A stretch of DNA of 64,000 bases from an uncultured beta proteobacterium (GCA_903848955.1 CAINHS010000051.1:1-64000); one strand, 5' to 3'. Counted from the stretch's first letter, positions 1 to 7,655 are shown. Numbers and translations are program-made. Notes: generated by a model not told the origin, from the sequence alone.

Positions 1-32
1 AGGTTCGCGGCAAAGCGTGGCATGCGTTGATT

Positions 33-61
33 ATATGTCTCGGATGCGCTGCATCCGAGAC
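33..61. repeat. Hairpin repeat unit 1 (ATATGTC + stem-loop)
   Basis: ATAT is followed by an exact inverted repeat, GTCTCGGATGC / GCATCCGAGAC, around a 3-base GCT loop. It is the first of three local units that begin ATATGTC and run straight into a stem. It resembles unit 3 almost base for base. The function is unknown; REP-like palindromes and transcription-stop hairpins are both possible. Confidence 0.6.
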
Positions 62-71
62 GGATCTCTGC

Positions 72-102
72 ACACCTGGAACGCCGCTTCGCGGCCAGGT
101 GT
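72..102. repeat. Inverted repeat between hairpin units
   Basis: ACACCTGG and CCAGGTGT form a perfect 8-bp stem around a 15-base loop. It lies between repeat units 1 and 2 and lacks the ATATGTC lead, so it is listed on its own. Confidence 0.45.
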
Positions 103-109
103 CCCAGCG

Positions 110-138
110 ATATGTCCCCGCCCCTCCGGGGCGGGGAC
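110..138. repeat. Hairpin repeat unit 2 (ATATGTC + stem-loop)
   Basis: ATATGTCCCCG opens the second unit. GTCCCCGCCC and GGGCGGGGAC form a perfect 10-bp stem around a 5-base CTCCG loop. The lead sequence matches the other units while the stem interior differs. Confidence 0.55.
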
Positions 139-154
139 GGTATCCCCGTGTGGG

Positions 155-182
155 ATATGTCCCGGATGCGCTGCCTCCGGGA
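155..182. repeat. Hairpin repeat unit 3 (ATATGTC + stem-loop)
   Basis: This unit matches unit 1 at all but three positions over 28 bases. Two of the changes (T to C in the left arm, A to G in the right arm) sit opposite each other, so the outer stem TCCCGGA / TCCGGGA is kept. The third change opens one inner pair. Confidence 0.55.
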
Positions 183-325
183 TGGTATGGGTCAGGGCCG
201 GGAGCCACGCCGCATTGTTGCCTCACTTGCACCAATGATTTGTGGCTACCCGTCTTGGTTATGGGCCGGCGGATGCGTAAAGTACGGCCTTCGCCTAACG
301 ACCGTCTCGGACGAAACCAACCGGA

Positions 326-910
326 ATGAATCGCAACCTCAGCACAGCTTCCGCTCCGCGCTATTCGGGCCTGGCCATCGGCCTGCACTGGCTGATTGCC
401 GTCGCCATCCTCGCCACCTTTGCAGTCGGCCTGTACATGCACGATCTGCCGCTGTCGCCGCAGAAACTCAGGATCTACTCCTGGCACAAGTGGGCCGGTG
501 TCACGGTCTTCCTCTTCGTCGTGCTACGCCTGGGCTGGCGCCTCCGGCACCGGCCGCCCGAACTCCCCGCGGCAATGCCGGCCTGGCAGCGCAACATCGC
601 CACCGCGACCCACGTGCTGCTCTATCTGCTGATGTTCGCCGTGCCCCTTTCCGGCTGGCTGATGAGCTCGGCCAAGGGCTTCCAGACCGTCTGGTTCGGC
701 CTGCTGCCGCTGCCCGACCTGCTGTCGAAGAATGTCGAACTGGGAAAACTGCTGGCGGAGGTTCATGAACTGCTCAACTTCACCATGGCGGCCCTGGTGA
801 TCGCCCACCTCGGCGCCGCGCTCAAACACCATTTCATCGACCGCGACGACGTGCTCACCCGCATGCTGCCCGCGCCCGGCAGCACAACCTTGTCCGGAGA
901 CGGAAAATGA
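326..910 (+). CDS. Cytochrome b561 family protein
   Basis: This 194-aa integral membrane protein is a cytochrome b561 of the bacterial (YceJ-like) type, which passes electrons between the quinone pool and periplasmic partners. Four hydrophobic helices are visible, with candidate haem-ligand histidines at H21 (GLHWL), H54 (WHKWAG), H96 (ATHVLL) and H147/H161 (EVHELL, IAHLG). The length is typical of the family. Its stop overlaps the start of the next gene (ATGA), so it is translationally coupled to the YceI genes, a common pairing. No strong ribosome-binding site precedes the ATG. The physiological donor and acceptor cannot be told from sequence. Confidence 0.93.
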   Translation: MNRNLSTASAPRYSGLAIGLHWLIAVAILATFAVGLYMHDLPLSPQKLRIYSWHKWAGVTVFLFVVLRLGWRLRHRPPELPAAMPAWQRNIATATHVLLYLLMFAVPLSGWLMSSAKGFQTVWFGLLPLPDLLSKNVELGKLLAEVHELLNFTMAALVIAHLGAALKHHFIDRDDVLTRMLPAPGSTTLSGDGK

Positions 911-1485
911 AATCCTCATTGCGTGACGTCGCGTTTGGCTGCGCCCTGCTCATCAGCCTGCCGGCCGCAGCCGTCGAGTACTCCCAGGTGCAGATCAACA
1001 AGAGCGCCCTGTCCTTCGTCTCGAAGCAGATGAACGTGCCGGTCGAAGGCCAGTTCAAGAACTTCCGCAGCAAGCTGGCGTTTGACCCGGCGCGGCCGGC
1101 TGCGGCGAAGGCCGAACTGGAGATCGACCTGGCCAGCATCGACGCCGGCTCGAAAGACGCCAACGATGAAGTCGTGAGCAAGGCCTGGTTCAACACCAGG
1201 GAATTCCCCGTCGCCAAATTTGTATCCACGACAGTCAAACCCCTGGGCGCCAACCGCTTCGAGGTTGCCGGCAGGATGACCATCAAGGGGCGCACACTGG
1301 ACCTGGTCACGCCCGTCACGCTGCGCCAGGAAGGCAACAGCGCCAGCTTCGATGGCAGCCTGGTGCTGAAGCGCGCCGACTATGGCATCGGCGACGGCGT
1401 CTGGGCCGACTTCGGCACCGTCGCCAACGAAGTGCAAATCAAATTCCGTCTGGTGGCCACCGCAGCTGCGACCACCGCCAGGTAA
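907..1485 (+). CDS. YceI family periplasmic protein (copy 1)
   Basis: A 192-aa protein with an N-terminal signal peptide (hydrophobic stretch ending ..PAAA before VEYSQ), followed by a YceI domain, the lipocalin-like barrel that binds long isoprenoids in the solved family members. Family features include the N-terminal strand pattern and the later MTIKGRTLDLVTPVTL block. The start ATG overlaps the stop of the cytochrome b561 gene. A second YceI gene follows 35 bp later, so the operon codes for one b561 and two different YceI proteins. A role in handling quinone-like lipids is plausible but not shown. Confidence 0.92.
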   Translation: MKSSLRDVAFGCALLISLPAAAVEYSQVQINKSALSFVSKQMNVPVEGQFKNFRSKLAFDPARPAAAKAELEIDLASIDAGSKDANDEVVSKAWFNTREFPVAKFVSTTVKPLGANRFEVAGRMTIKGRTLDLVTPVTLRQEGNSASFDGSLVLKRADYGIGDGVWADFGTVANEVQIKFRLVATAAATTAR

Positions 1486-1520
1486 GCCCCGCAGCAAACC
1501 CCTTCCCCAGGAGAAAACCC

Positions 1521-2087
1521 ATGAAAAAATTCACTCTCGCCCTTGCCCTTTCCGCCTTCTCGGCCGCCACCCTGGCGGCGCCGGAAACCTTCAACATCGA
1601 GGCGACGCACACCGCGCCGCGCTTCGAATACAACCACTTCGGCTACTCCAACCAGTTGCACCGCTTCGACAAGACCAGCGGCAAGATCGTCTTCGATGCC
1701 GCCGCCAAAACAGGATCGGTAGACGTGACCATCGATGCCACCTCGGTCAATACCGGATATGCGCTGTTCAACCAGCACATCCAGGGCGAAGACTATTTCG
1801 ACACGGCCAGGTACCCGGTCATCACCTTCAAGTCGACCAGGGTGAAGTTCGAAGGCGACAAGCCCGTGGCCGTCGAGGGCAACCTGACCATCAAGGGCGT
1901 CACCAAGGCGATCACCCTGACCCTGACTTCCTTCCACGCCATGCCGCACCCGATGGCCAAGAAAGATGCGATCGGCGCCAACGCAATAACCAGAGTCAAG
2001 CGTTCGGAATTCAACATGGGCAAGAACGCGCCTTACGTCAGCGACGAGGTCACCCTCTCCATCGCCGTCGAAGCCATCAAGGAATAA
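1521..2087 (+). CDS. YceI family periplasmic protein (copy 2)
   Basis: A 188-aa protein with a clear signal peptide (MKKFTLALALSAFSAATLAA, then PETFNIE) and a complete YceI domain. The motif LTIKGVTKAITL is the family block also seen in copy 1. The YceI hallmark pattern, histidine plus FxYNHFGYSN near the start, is more canonical here than in copy 1. A good ribosome-binding site (AGGAGAAA) lies 8-10 bases before the ATG. It ends the operon; a small GC-rich inverted repeat follows the stop (2092-2105) without a T-run. Confidence 0.94.
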   Translation: MKKFTLALALSAFSAATLAAPETFNIEATHTAPRFEYNHFGYSNQLHRFDKTSGKIVFDAAAKTGSVDVTIDATSVNTGYALFNQHIQGEDYFDTARYPVITFKSTRVKFEGDKPVAVEGNLTIKGVTKAITLTLTSFHAMPHPMAKKDAIGANAITRVKRSEFNMGKNAPYVSDEVTLSIAVEAIKE

Positions 2088-2113
2088 TCGTCGCCGGAAC
2101 CGGCGCGAACCTG

Positions 2114-3145
2114 CTACAGCGCGATCGTGGTGACCTGGTGCGACAGTGCCTCGATGCCGCCTTCGTCGAGTTGCAGCAGGCGCCGGCCGAGGGCGACGAA
2201 ATGCAGGCTGCCGGCCGCGGCGGCCTCCGGCAGCAACTCGCCGCCACCGGCACTGGCGCTCGCCGCATAGGCGACGATGAGACGCGGAAACAGTTCGCGG
2301 CGCATGCCATCGAAGGTCGAGAACCAGAAATGCAGCGAGTCCTGTGCGCCCCGCTGCAGCAGAGCGGGCAAGGTCACCAGGCAATCGGCGAGGTTGTCAC
2401 GCACGGCGCGGGACAGCAGTTCGGCGCGTTTGCCGCGAAAGCCCGCAAGCAGCCCTGACCAGTCGTCGCCCAGCAGGCGTCCGGCAGCCCTTTCGCCTTC
2501 CTCGTGCAGCACCAGAGTTTCGACTTCGCCGTCGGTCATGCGCTCGATGGCGCCCTGCGGATCAACGTCGAAGCCGTAGCCGAGCAAGGCGGCTTCCAGC
2601 GCACCGCGCTGCTGCCTGACACTCCAGCCTTCCGCCAGCTCCCACAACCACTGCCGCAGCGCCTCGCGGCGCACGATCAGCGTGCTGCCCTGCGATGCCG
2701 CCGGGATAGCCGAAACATCACGCGCATATTCATAACCGCAGACCAGCAGGCGGGCATCGCCGCGCCGTTCGTCGCGAGCGAGTTTGCCGAGGAAAAAGTG
2801 CGGCTTGTGGAAGCGCCCCACCCCGGCGCCATACATCAGGCCGCTGCCGGCCAGCGCAGCGTTGACCTGCTCGGCGGCGAAGGGATCAAAGTCGCGACCG
2901 GCCACCGGCACGGCAACGAAATCCGCTTCCATCATCTCCTCCCAACGCCGCTCGCGCTCGGCGATCCAGCGTCCCACGTCGTCACGCGGCGGCGCCACGC
3001 CGCAGGGCAGTCGATGCTGCCAGCGATAGAACTCGCGCATCGCCAGCAGGTAACTGCACAGGCTGACATCGCGCGCATGACGCGCATCGGCAATGTCGCA
3101 GTTGGTCTGTACCGCATCAACCAGCGCTGCCATGCCGGCGATCAT
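2114..3145 (-). CDS. Conserved hypothetical protein, 343 aa
   Basis: I do not recognise this protein with confidence. The track extends it to 3181, but the ATG at 3145 overlaps the TGA of the upstream gene (ATGA), which fits the tight operon, so that start is preferred. It is soluble, with no signal peptide or membrane segments and a mixed, mostly helical composition. A conserved-looking stretch, RWEEMMEADF then GRDFDPFAAEQVN, sits near residues 75-105. It ends the five-gene minus-strand run that begins with the HTH/ferredoxin-reductase fusion. Coding potential is supported by length, codon pattern and translational coupling. Function unknown. Confidence 0.8.
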   Translation of the reverse strand: MIAGMAALVDAVQTNCDIADARHARDVSLCSYLLAMREFYRWQHRLPCGVAPPRDDVGRWIAERERRWEEMMEADFVAVPVAGRDFDPFAAEQVNAALAGSGLMYGAGVGRFHKPHFFLGKLARDERRGDARLLVCGYEYARDVSAIPAASQGSTLIVRREALRQWLWELAEGWSVRQQRGALEAALLGYGFDVDPQGAIERMTDGEVETLVLHEEGERAAGRLLGDDWSGLLAGFRGKRAELLSRAVRDNLADCLVTLPALLQRGAQDSLHFWFSTFDGMRRELFPRLIVAYAASASAGGGELLPEAAAAGSLHFVALGRRLLQLDEGGIEALSHQVTTIAL

Positions 3146-3594
3146 CGCGGCCCTCCGGCACCGCGGCGCCGCCCCTTCCACGCCGCCACGCCCTGCACGA
3201 TCTCGGAAAAAGGCAGCTCGCCGAGTTCGCCGTAGCGCTCCTGGGCGAGGCGCACCAGGCGTCGCACATCAGGCGCCACCGCATCGGCATCGAGCAGGGC
3301 CTTCAGGCCGTCGAGTCCGCCGCACTGCAGCTTCATCAGCATCGCGTGCGGCAGGATGCGCTGCGGGCCGCTGAGGCCAAGCGCAAAAGCCGACTTGTCG
3401 CGCAGCAGGGCCGCCATCTGTGCGCACAGAGCGCGCGCCACCGGCTGGGCGCAGGCCACCGTTTCCCGTTCGGCGATCTGGTGCCGCACCGCCAGTTCGC
3501 ACGCGGCATGGCGCGCCAGCAAGGCGCGCTCGAAGACGCAGGGCAAGCGGTTGATCTCGCCCCGGGCGTGGCGGAAGGCCGCTTCGTCGACCAC
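3142..3594 (-). CDS. Conserved hypothetical protein, 150 aa
   Basis: A 150-aa soluble, helical protein with no motif I can name. It starts at a GTG five bases after the TAG of the 77-aa gene, with a possible GAGG ribosome-binding site inside that upstream gene. Its stop overlaps the next start (ATGA). Five cysteines are spread along it (near 19, 32, 48, 57 and 91) but do not form a CxxC cluster. The paired coupling with the 343-aa protein suggests that the two act together. Confidence 0.75.
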   Translation of the reverse strand: MVDEAAFRHARGEINRLPCVFERALLARHAACELAVRHQIAERETVACAQPVARALCAQMAALLRDKSAFALGLSGPQRILPHAMLMKLQCGGLDGLKALLDADAVAPDVRRLVRLAQERYGELGELPFSEIVQGVAAWKGRRRGAGGPR

Positions 3595-3598
3595 GGAA

Positions 3599-3832
3599 CT
3601 AGTTGTCCTCCCCCGTCACCGGCTGTTCGCCGCGCGGCGTATTGAGCAGGTCTTCCGCTTGCAGTTCGTTGTCGGCAAACATGGTCTTGATGGTCTCGCC
3701 CGGCGCCAGGCCGGCATCGCGACGCAGGCGCTTGGCTTCGTCTGAGGCCTCCTTGAAGCTGTCGAACCGGCTGATTTTTGCGAGCTGACGAATCGGCCCG
3801 ACGGGTGTCACCCTGTAGATGTAGTACGGCAT
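3599..3832 (-). CDS. Small conserved protein, 77 aa
   Basis: The track starts this ORF at 4003, inside the S24-like gene. The real start is most likely the ATG at 3832 (MPYYIYRVTPVGP), six bases after the S24-like stop. The 77-aa product is hydrophilic, with a basic helix (EASDEAKRLRRDAG) followed by APGETIKTMFADNE and an acidic tail. No known domain is recognised. It sits between the S24-like gene and the two uncharacterised genes, all closely spaced. Confidence 0.75.
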   Translation of the reverse strand: MPYYIYRVTPVGPIRQLAKISRFDSFKEASDEAKRLRRDAGLAPGETIKTMFADNELQAEDLLNTPRGEQPVTGEDN

Positions 3833-3837
3833 CCGGC

Positions 3838-4209
3838 TTACTCCACGTAACGTTTGCTGGCCCGGCGACGGCCCGGCTTCGATTTTTGAACAATGACGCC
3901 CCTGATGGCGCCGAGGTCGGCAATATCTGCAGCGGGATAGGCCGGATTCAGCGCCTGCAGGCGCCAAGCCTCTCCATGCCGGACCAGCTGGCGGAAAGTC
4001 CACTCGCCCTCAAGTCGGGCGAGAACATACGAACCGTCGCCGGCCAGACCTTCAGGCTCGATCAGGATCACCTCGCCCTCGACAAACTCCGGTTCCATGC
4101 TGTCGCCGAGAACCATCAGGACGAAGGGTTCGGCCGCGGAACAGGCGTCGAGTTCAGGGGCGATGCCCTGCGCCTGAATGGGAATGATGCGTCGCGGTTT
4201 CTCGGCCAT
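3838..4209 (-). CDS. S24/LexA-like protein without HTH, catalytic Lys apparently replaced
   Basis: A 123-aa protein that is mainly a peptidase S24 (LexA/UmuD-like) fold. The serine motif GDSMEPEF is present (S37). In the region matching LexA's TVKRL, which carries the catalytic lysine, this protein reads TFRQL, so the lysine position is arginine (R73). There is no N-terminal DNA-binding domain. Self-cleavage is therefore doubtful, and it may be a structural or sensory relic of the fold. The start at 4209 (MAEKPRR) lies 5 bp after the stop of the fusion gene; the longer track start lies inside that gene. Confidence 0.82.
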   Translation of the reverse strand: MAEKPRRIIPIQAQGIAPELDACSAAEPFVLMVLGDSMEPEFVEGEVILIEPEGLAGDGSYVLARLEGEWTFRQLVRHGEAWRLQALNPAYPAADIADLGAIRGVIVQKSKPGRRRASKRYVE

Positions 4210-4213
4210 GGTA

Positions 4214-5689
4214 TCAAAGCGCCTCAACATGCAATTGGCCGGGCGGTACGCCTGAAGCCAGCAGCATGGCGGCCAGTGGCTCCACGCATCCGGCGGCGCC
4301 GGCAAGATAAATATCGCTCAGCGGCAGGGTAGCATTCGCCGCCAGCAAGGGCGACAGCTCGTCAATCGTCAGCGGCAGGTAGTCGAATTCGTCGAGCGCC
4401 GCGGCCCATGCCCGGCACTGCCCGGGAAGATACTGGCCGCCAGGCCGCGCACTGGCCCAGTAGAGCGAAATCGACTCGGCGGCGTCCAGCGCAATGGCAT
4501 GTTCGATCAGGCTGCTCACGGGGGCAAAGCCGAGGTCGATGGCAATGAAGACCAGCGGACGCGGCGAGCCCTGCTGCAGTATGAAGCTGCCCCATGGCCC
4601 CCATACCGAGATGTCGTCGCCGGCCTTGATCCTGCCGTCGAACAGGCATTGCGAAAAGACATGTGACGGGGCTTGGCCCTCGGTGCGACCGACGTGAAAG
4701 AGCAGGTTGCGGTCATCGCAGGGACAGCTCGCCACCGGGTATTCCCCGTGAAGATCGCTGCCGCTCACCTTGCCGGCGCTGAGTCCCAGCGTGACCCGTT
4801 GCCCGGCGAGAAAGCGCAGGCGGTTGCTGCGCGGCATTTGCAGGTGCAGGCGCATCACCTCGTCGCTCAGCCGATCGACGCTGCGTACCCTGGCGACGAT
4901 GCGCTGCTCGGGGATGTCCTCCGGCACGCCCGCTTCCAGCACTTCCAGCACGAGAGCGGAACTGAGCGCCGTGCAAGAGCACATCAGGATATGGTTCTGA
5001 GCCTTCTCGGCCTCCGAGAAACGGTAGTCATAGGGCGTCACGGAGCGTGCCTCGCCGGCTACCACACGCGCCTTGCACAGGCCGCAGATGCCGTTGCCGC
5101 AACCATAGTTGGGCGCCAGTCCGGCGCGCAGAGCCGCCTGCAGCAGGGTCTCCGAACCCTCGACAAAGAATTCCCGACCCGATGGCTTGACCGTGACGTG
5201 CGCCGACATGACGCTCAGCATAGCATCTAGTGCGGCCACGTCCCGGGCTGGCGCCGGAACGGCCAGAGCCTCTGCCAGTCCGTCGTCCAGCAGCCGGATC
5301 AGTTCGGTCGCGGAGGGCGGCGATGTCGCCGCAAGCCTCGCCTGCAGGGATTCGAACAGGGTGTGGTAGCGCATCAGCGTGCGCTGCAATTCGGTGAGTT
5401 CCTGCCCCTGTGCAAACAGGCGTTGGGCCAGCGCTTCCTGCGTCGGCAGGATGCGCTCGCGCAGCCGCCTGGCAAACGCATCTTCGCGAATCGCCCGGGT
5501 CTTCTCGAAACTGCCCGACTCCTCCAGATCGAGTTCCGGCCGGGTCCGCAGCAAGTCATCCGTTGCCACCATGCCATCGAAGGACTGCAGTTCGCCGTCG
5601 CGGATCTGCTTCTGCAAAGCAATGCGCGAAATGCCGAGCAGGTGTGCGGCGCGGGAAATGGTCAGCCATTGCGACATGCCGTCAAGCAT
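4214..5689 (-). CDS. HTH - coiled-coil - [2Fe-2S] ferredoxin - FNR-like reductase fusion
   Basis: A 491-aa protein with an unusual domain order. Residues 5-50 resemble an excisionase/MerR-type helix-turn-helix (TISRAAHLLGISRIALQK). Residues 60-125 are charged and likely coiled. Residues 165-245 form a plant-type [2Fe-2S] ferredoxin domain with C197, C202, C205 (CGNGICGLC) and a fourth cysteine at C237 or C239. Residues 250-490 look like a ferredoxin-NADP reductase module (FAD then NAD(P) domain). The C-terminal half resembles class IB reductases such as those serving oxygenases. No oxygenase is nearby. Start ATG 5689 or ATG 5677; neither has a clear ribosome-binding site. It heads the five-gene operon. 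Confidence 0.85.
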   Translation of the reverse strand: MLDGMSQWLTISRAAHLLGISRIALQKQIRDGELQSFDGMVATDDLLRTRPELDLEESGSFEKTRAIREDAFARRLRERILPTQEALAQRLFAQGQELTELQRTLMRYHTLFESLQARLAATSPPSATELIRLLDDGLAEALAVPAPARDVAALDAMLSVMSAHVTVKPSGREFFVEGSETLLQAALRAGLAPNYGCGNGICGLCKARVVAGEARSVTPYDYRFSEAEKAQNHILMCSCTALSSALVLEVLEAGVPEDIPEQRIVARVRSVDRLSDEVMRLHLQMPRSNRLRFLAGQRVTLGLSAGKVSGSDLHGEYPVASCPCDDRNLLFHVGRTEGQAPSHVFSQCLFDGRIKAGDDISVWGPWGSFILQQGSPRPLVFIAIDLGFAPVSSLIEHAIALDAAESISLYWASARPGGQYLPGQCRAWAAALDEFDYLPLTIDELSPLLAANATLPLSDIYLAGAAGCVEPLAAMLLASGVPPGQLHVEAL

Positions 5690-5759
5690 AGCGAAGCGGC
5701 GGCGCGTGGCGATTTCAATTTCTTATGGCCGCCTGCAGCGTTCCGGCAGTGCCACCTTG

Positions 5760-6212
5760 TCAGTTGCCGGTCATGCGTTCGATGTCCGGTCCCTTGTGGC
5801 AGGCGGCGCAGTCGGCCAGGCTCTTGAGCTTGCCCTTGCGCCAGAGACGGATCGCACCCTGATGCTTGCGCACAAACCAGTCGGCGCTGGTGATGCGCGG
5901 CACGTCGTCGCGGCTGGTAAGGGAACGATTGGCGGCGGCATTGCGTTCCAGGAAGGCTCCGATCTGCTGCCGCAGCGTCGTCTCAAGACTGGCGTCGACG
6001 CCGTAATGCTTGTCCAGCCGCGACATGATGTCGAGCCAGTCGTCCGCCGGCAGCAACGCCGGCGGAAAGGCGATGTGGCAGGCGCTGCATTCGGCGCGCC
6101 AGGCGGCATTGTCCTCGCGCGGCTGCCAGGCGTCGTCGCGCGCGGCGGCGGAAAACGGCACGGCGATGAGCAGCACAAACACCAGTTGTGCGGCCGATGG
6201 CAAATTGATCAT
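5760..6212 (-). CDS. Diheme cytochrome c (DHC-like), periplasmic
   Basis: A 150-aa exported protein. The signal peptide starts at MINLPSAAQLVFVLL, which favours the ATG at 6212 over the longer track start. There are two haem-binding motifs, CSACH near the N-terminus and CAACH near the C-terminus, with the middle of the protein (WLDIMSRLDKHYG, then LERNAA) matching the pattern of the DHC family. DHC proteins usually work with cytochrome b561 and the oxygen-binding SHP cytochrome. Here it follows the MtrAB/c4 genes, although a strong hairpin (6281-6311) separates it from them. Confidence 0.88.
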   Translation of the reverse strand: MINLPSAAQLVFVLLIAVPFSAAARDDAWQPREDNAAWRAECSACHIAFPPALLPADDWLDIMSRLDKHYGVDASLETTLRQQIGAFLERNAAANRSLTSRDDVPRITSADWFVRKHQGAIRLWRKGKLKSLADCAACHKGPDIERMTGN

Positions 6213-6280
6213 GAAGCATTCCGATGTCGAGTCTGCGCCGGCATCGACGCAGCGAACCAAATCACGCCTGCCGATGAAAG

Positions 6281-6311
6281 CACAAGCGCCCCGGCAGGCG
6301 GGGCGCTTGTG
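6281..6311 (-). terminator. Strong hairpin, probable terminator after the c4-like gene
   Basis: A perfect 13-bp stem, CACAAGCGCCCCG / CGGGGCGCTTGTG, with a 5-base loop. It begins 19 bp past the stop of the cytochrome gene at 6330 on the minus strand. The following tract (CTTTCATC) is only weakly T-rich, so termination may be partial and the diheme cytochrome gene could still receive read-through. Confidence 0.6.
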
Positions 6312-6329
6312 TCGCGAACGCGGGGACGC

Positions 6330-6986
6330 CTATTTCTTCGGTGGTGCGAGCTGTGCCATGTAGTCGGCCAGCGCTTCCAGATCGGCGGTCGAGTAGGGCT
6401 TGATCGCCTTCACCATGTCGGGATTCGCGTTGCGACGGTCGCCGTCACGGATGAACTTCAATTCCCGCAGCAGATAGTTGTAGTGCTGGGCCGCCACCAT
6501 GGGATAGAACTTCTCGGCGTTGCCCTCGCCCTTGCCGCCATGGCAACTGGCGCAGTCCCTGTCGTAGATCTGCCGCCCGGCCGCGACGCCGGTGCCGGGA
6601 CCCTTGCCGTTTTCGCTCGAAATCGGCAGCCCCTGCACATAAATCGCAAGATCGGCGATCTCGAAGGCGGTCAGCGCATGGTCGTCGAGGTAAGGCTCCA
6701 TCTTCGGATTGCTACGGCGGCCGGCGCGAATGTCGGCGATCTGCTTGATCAGCACCGTCGCATGCTGACCGGACAGGCGCGGATAGGCACCGCTGGTGCG
6801 GCCCGACGCATCCTTGCGGTGACAGCCGACGCAGGAATCGAAAGCCTTCTCGCCGCGGACCGGATCACCCTTGCTTTCCAGGGCGGCCTTCAACTCCCCT
6901 TTCAATTCGTTCCAGGCCGGCGTCTGTGCCACGGCCGCCAGGGGCAGGGACAGCACTACCATCATCGTTGTCAGAAACTTGTTCAC
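6330..6986 (-). CDS. Diheme c-type cytochrome, c4-like
   Basis: A 218-aa periplasmic cytochrome with signal peptide (MNKFLTTMMVVLSLPLAAVAQ) and two tandem class I haem domains. The haem motifs are CVGCH near residue 52 and CASCH near residue 145; distal methionines are likely in the SNPKMEPY and NPDMVKAI stretches. The GAYPRLSGQHATVLIKQ block is typical of the c4/c553 group. It probably carries electrons in the periplasm between the decaheme conduit and inner-membrane or terminal enzymes. It is 27 bp downstream of a second, different c4-like gene. Confidence 0.92.
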   Translation of the reverse strand: MNKFLTTMMVVLSLPLAAVAQTPAWNELKGELKAALESKGDPVRGEKAFDSCVGCHRKDASGRTSGAYPRLSGQHATVLIKQIADIRAGRRSNPKMEPYLDDHALTAFEIADLAIYVQGLPISSENGKGPGTGVAAGRQIYDRDCASCHGGKGEGNAEKFYPMVAAQHYNYLLRELKFIRDGDRRNANPDMVKAIKPYSTADLEALADYMAQLAPPKK

Positions 6987-7013
6987 GAGTATTTCTCCTG
7001 ATTTCGCAGCATT

Positions 7014-7655
7014 TTACTTTGCGCCAAGGCCGGCAATGTACTGTGCCACGGCGTTGATTTCTTCTTCGCTCAGGCGCTTGGCGGTGACGCGCATGTAGCG
7101 GCTGACGTCGTTGTTGCGCTCGCCGGCCGCAAAGTTTTTCAGTTGCTGGGCCACGTAGGTGGCATGCTGACCGCCGATGCGCGGGTAAATGACATGGCCG
7201 ACGCCTTCCGGCTGGTGACAGCCGACGCAGGCCGGCACGCCGGTTTCTTCGTTGCCATCATGGAAGATCAATTTGCCCAGGGCGACGGCCTTCTTGTCTT
7301 CGGCCTCTCCCGCCTTCATCTTCTGGCTGCTGAAATACGTGGCCAGTGGTGCCACATCTTCCGCCTTTAGCGCAGCGACGACCGGAGCCATGATGTCGCT
7401 CTTGCGTCGCCCGGACATGAAGTCCTTCAACTGCTTGACGATGTACTCCTCCTGCAGACCGGCGATCTTGGGGAACATGGGAATGACGCTGTTGCCATCC
7501 CCGGCGTGGCAAGCGACGCAGACCGTGGCGGCGATGGTCTTGGCATCCTCTGCCGCCGCCGGCCCTGCCAGCATCGCCGCCAGCACCGCGGCAATGACGA
7601 CGACGGCGCGGCCCGGCCCGGCCTTGTGACTGCGATCTCGATCAACTTTGTTCAA
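7014..7655 (-). CDS. Diheme c-type cytochrome, c4-like
   Basis: A 213-aa exported cytochrome with a basic N-terminus, a hydrophobic signal segment ending PAAAEDA, and two class I haem domains. The motifs are CVACH (VCVACHAGDGNS) and CVGCH (PACVGCHQPEG). The second domain has the YPRIGGQHATYVAQQL block of cytochrome c4. It lies 37 bp after the barrel gene in the same direction and ahead of another c4-like gene. The two are clearly diverged, so they may have different potentials or partners. Confidence 0.92.
   Translation of the reverse strand: MNKVDRDRSHKAGPGRAVVVIAAVLAAMLAGPAAAEDAKTIAATVCVACHAGDGNSVIPMFPKIAGLQEEYIVKQLKDFMSGRRKSDIMAPVVAALKAEDVAPLATYFSSQKMKAGEAEDKKAVALGKLIFHDGNEETGVPACVGCHQPEGVGHVIYPRIGGQHATYVAQQLKNFAAGERNNDVSRYMRVTAKRLSEEEINAVAQYIAGLGAK

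Larger units (their letters stand above)
1..325. other. Gene-free leader region rich in hairpins
   Basis: No convincing gene lies here; the ORFs in the track overlap each other in several frames and have no recognisable product. The first 190 bases hold several perfect or near-perfect inverted repeats (listed separately). The last 130 bases are ordinary sequence leading to the cytochrome b561 gene. No clear -35/-10 pair or strong ribosome-binding site is visible before the ATG at 326, so the promoter position is unknown. Confidence 0.6.

Noticed and set aside
112-768. 218-aa ORF overlapping the cytochrome b561 gene in another frame
   Set aside because: It runs across the hairpin repeats and the b561 gene in a different frame; the protein is Arg/Pro-rich with no domain. 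It is a shadow of the real gene.
2092-2105. Small inverted repeat after the second YceI gene, CGCCGG-AA-CCGGCG
   Set aside because: The stem is short and has no T-run, so it was not listed as a terminator.
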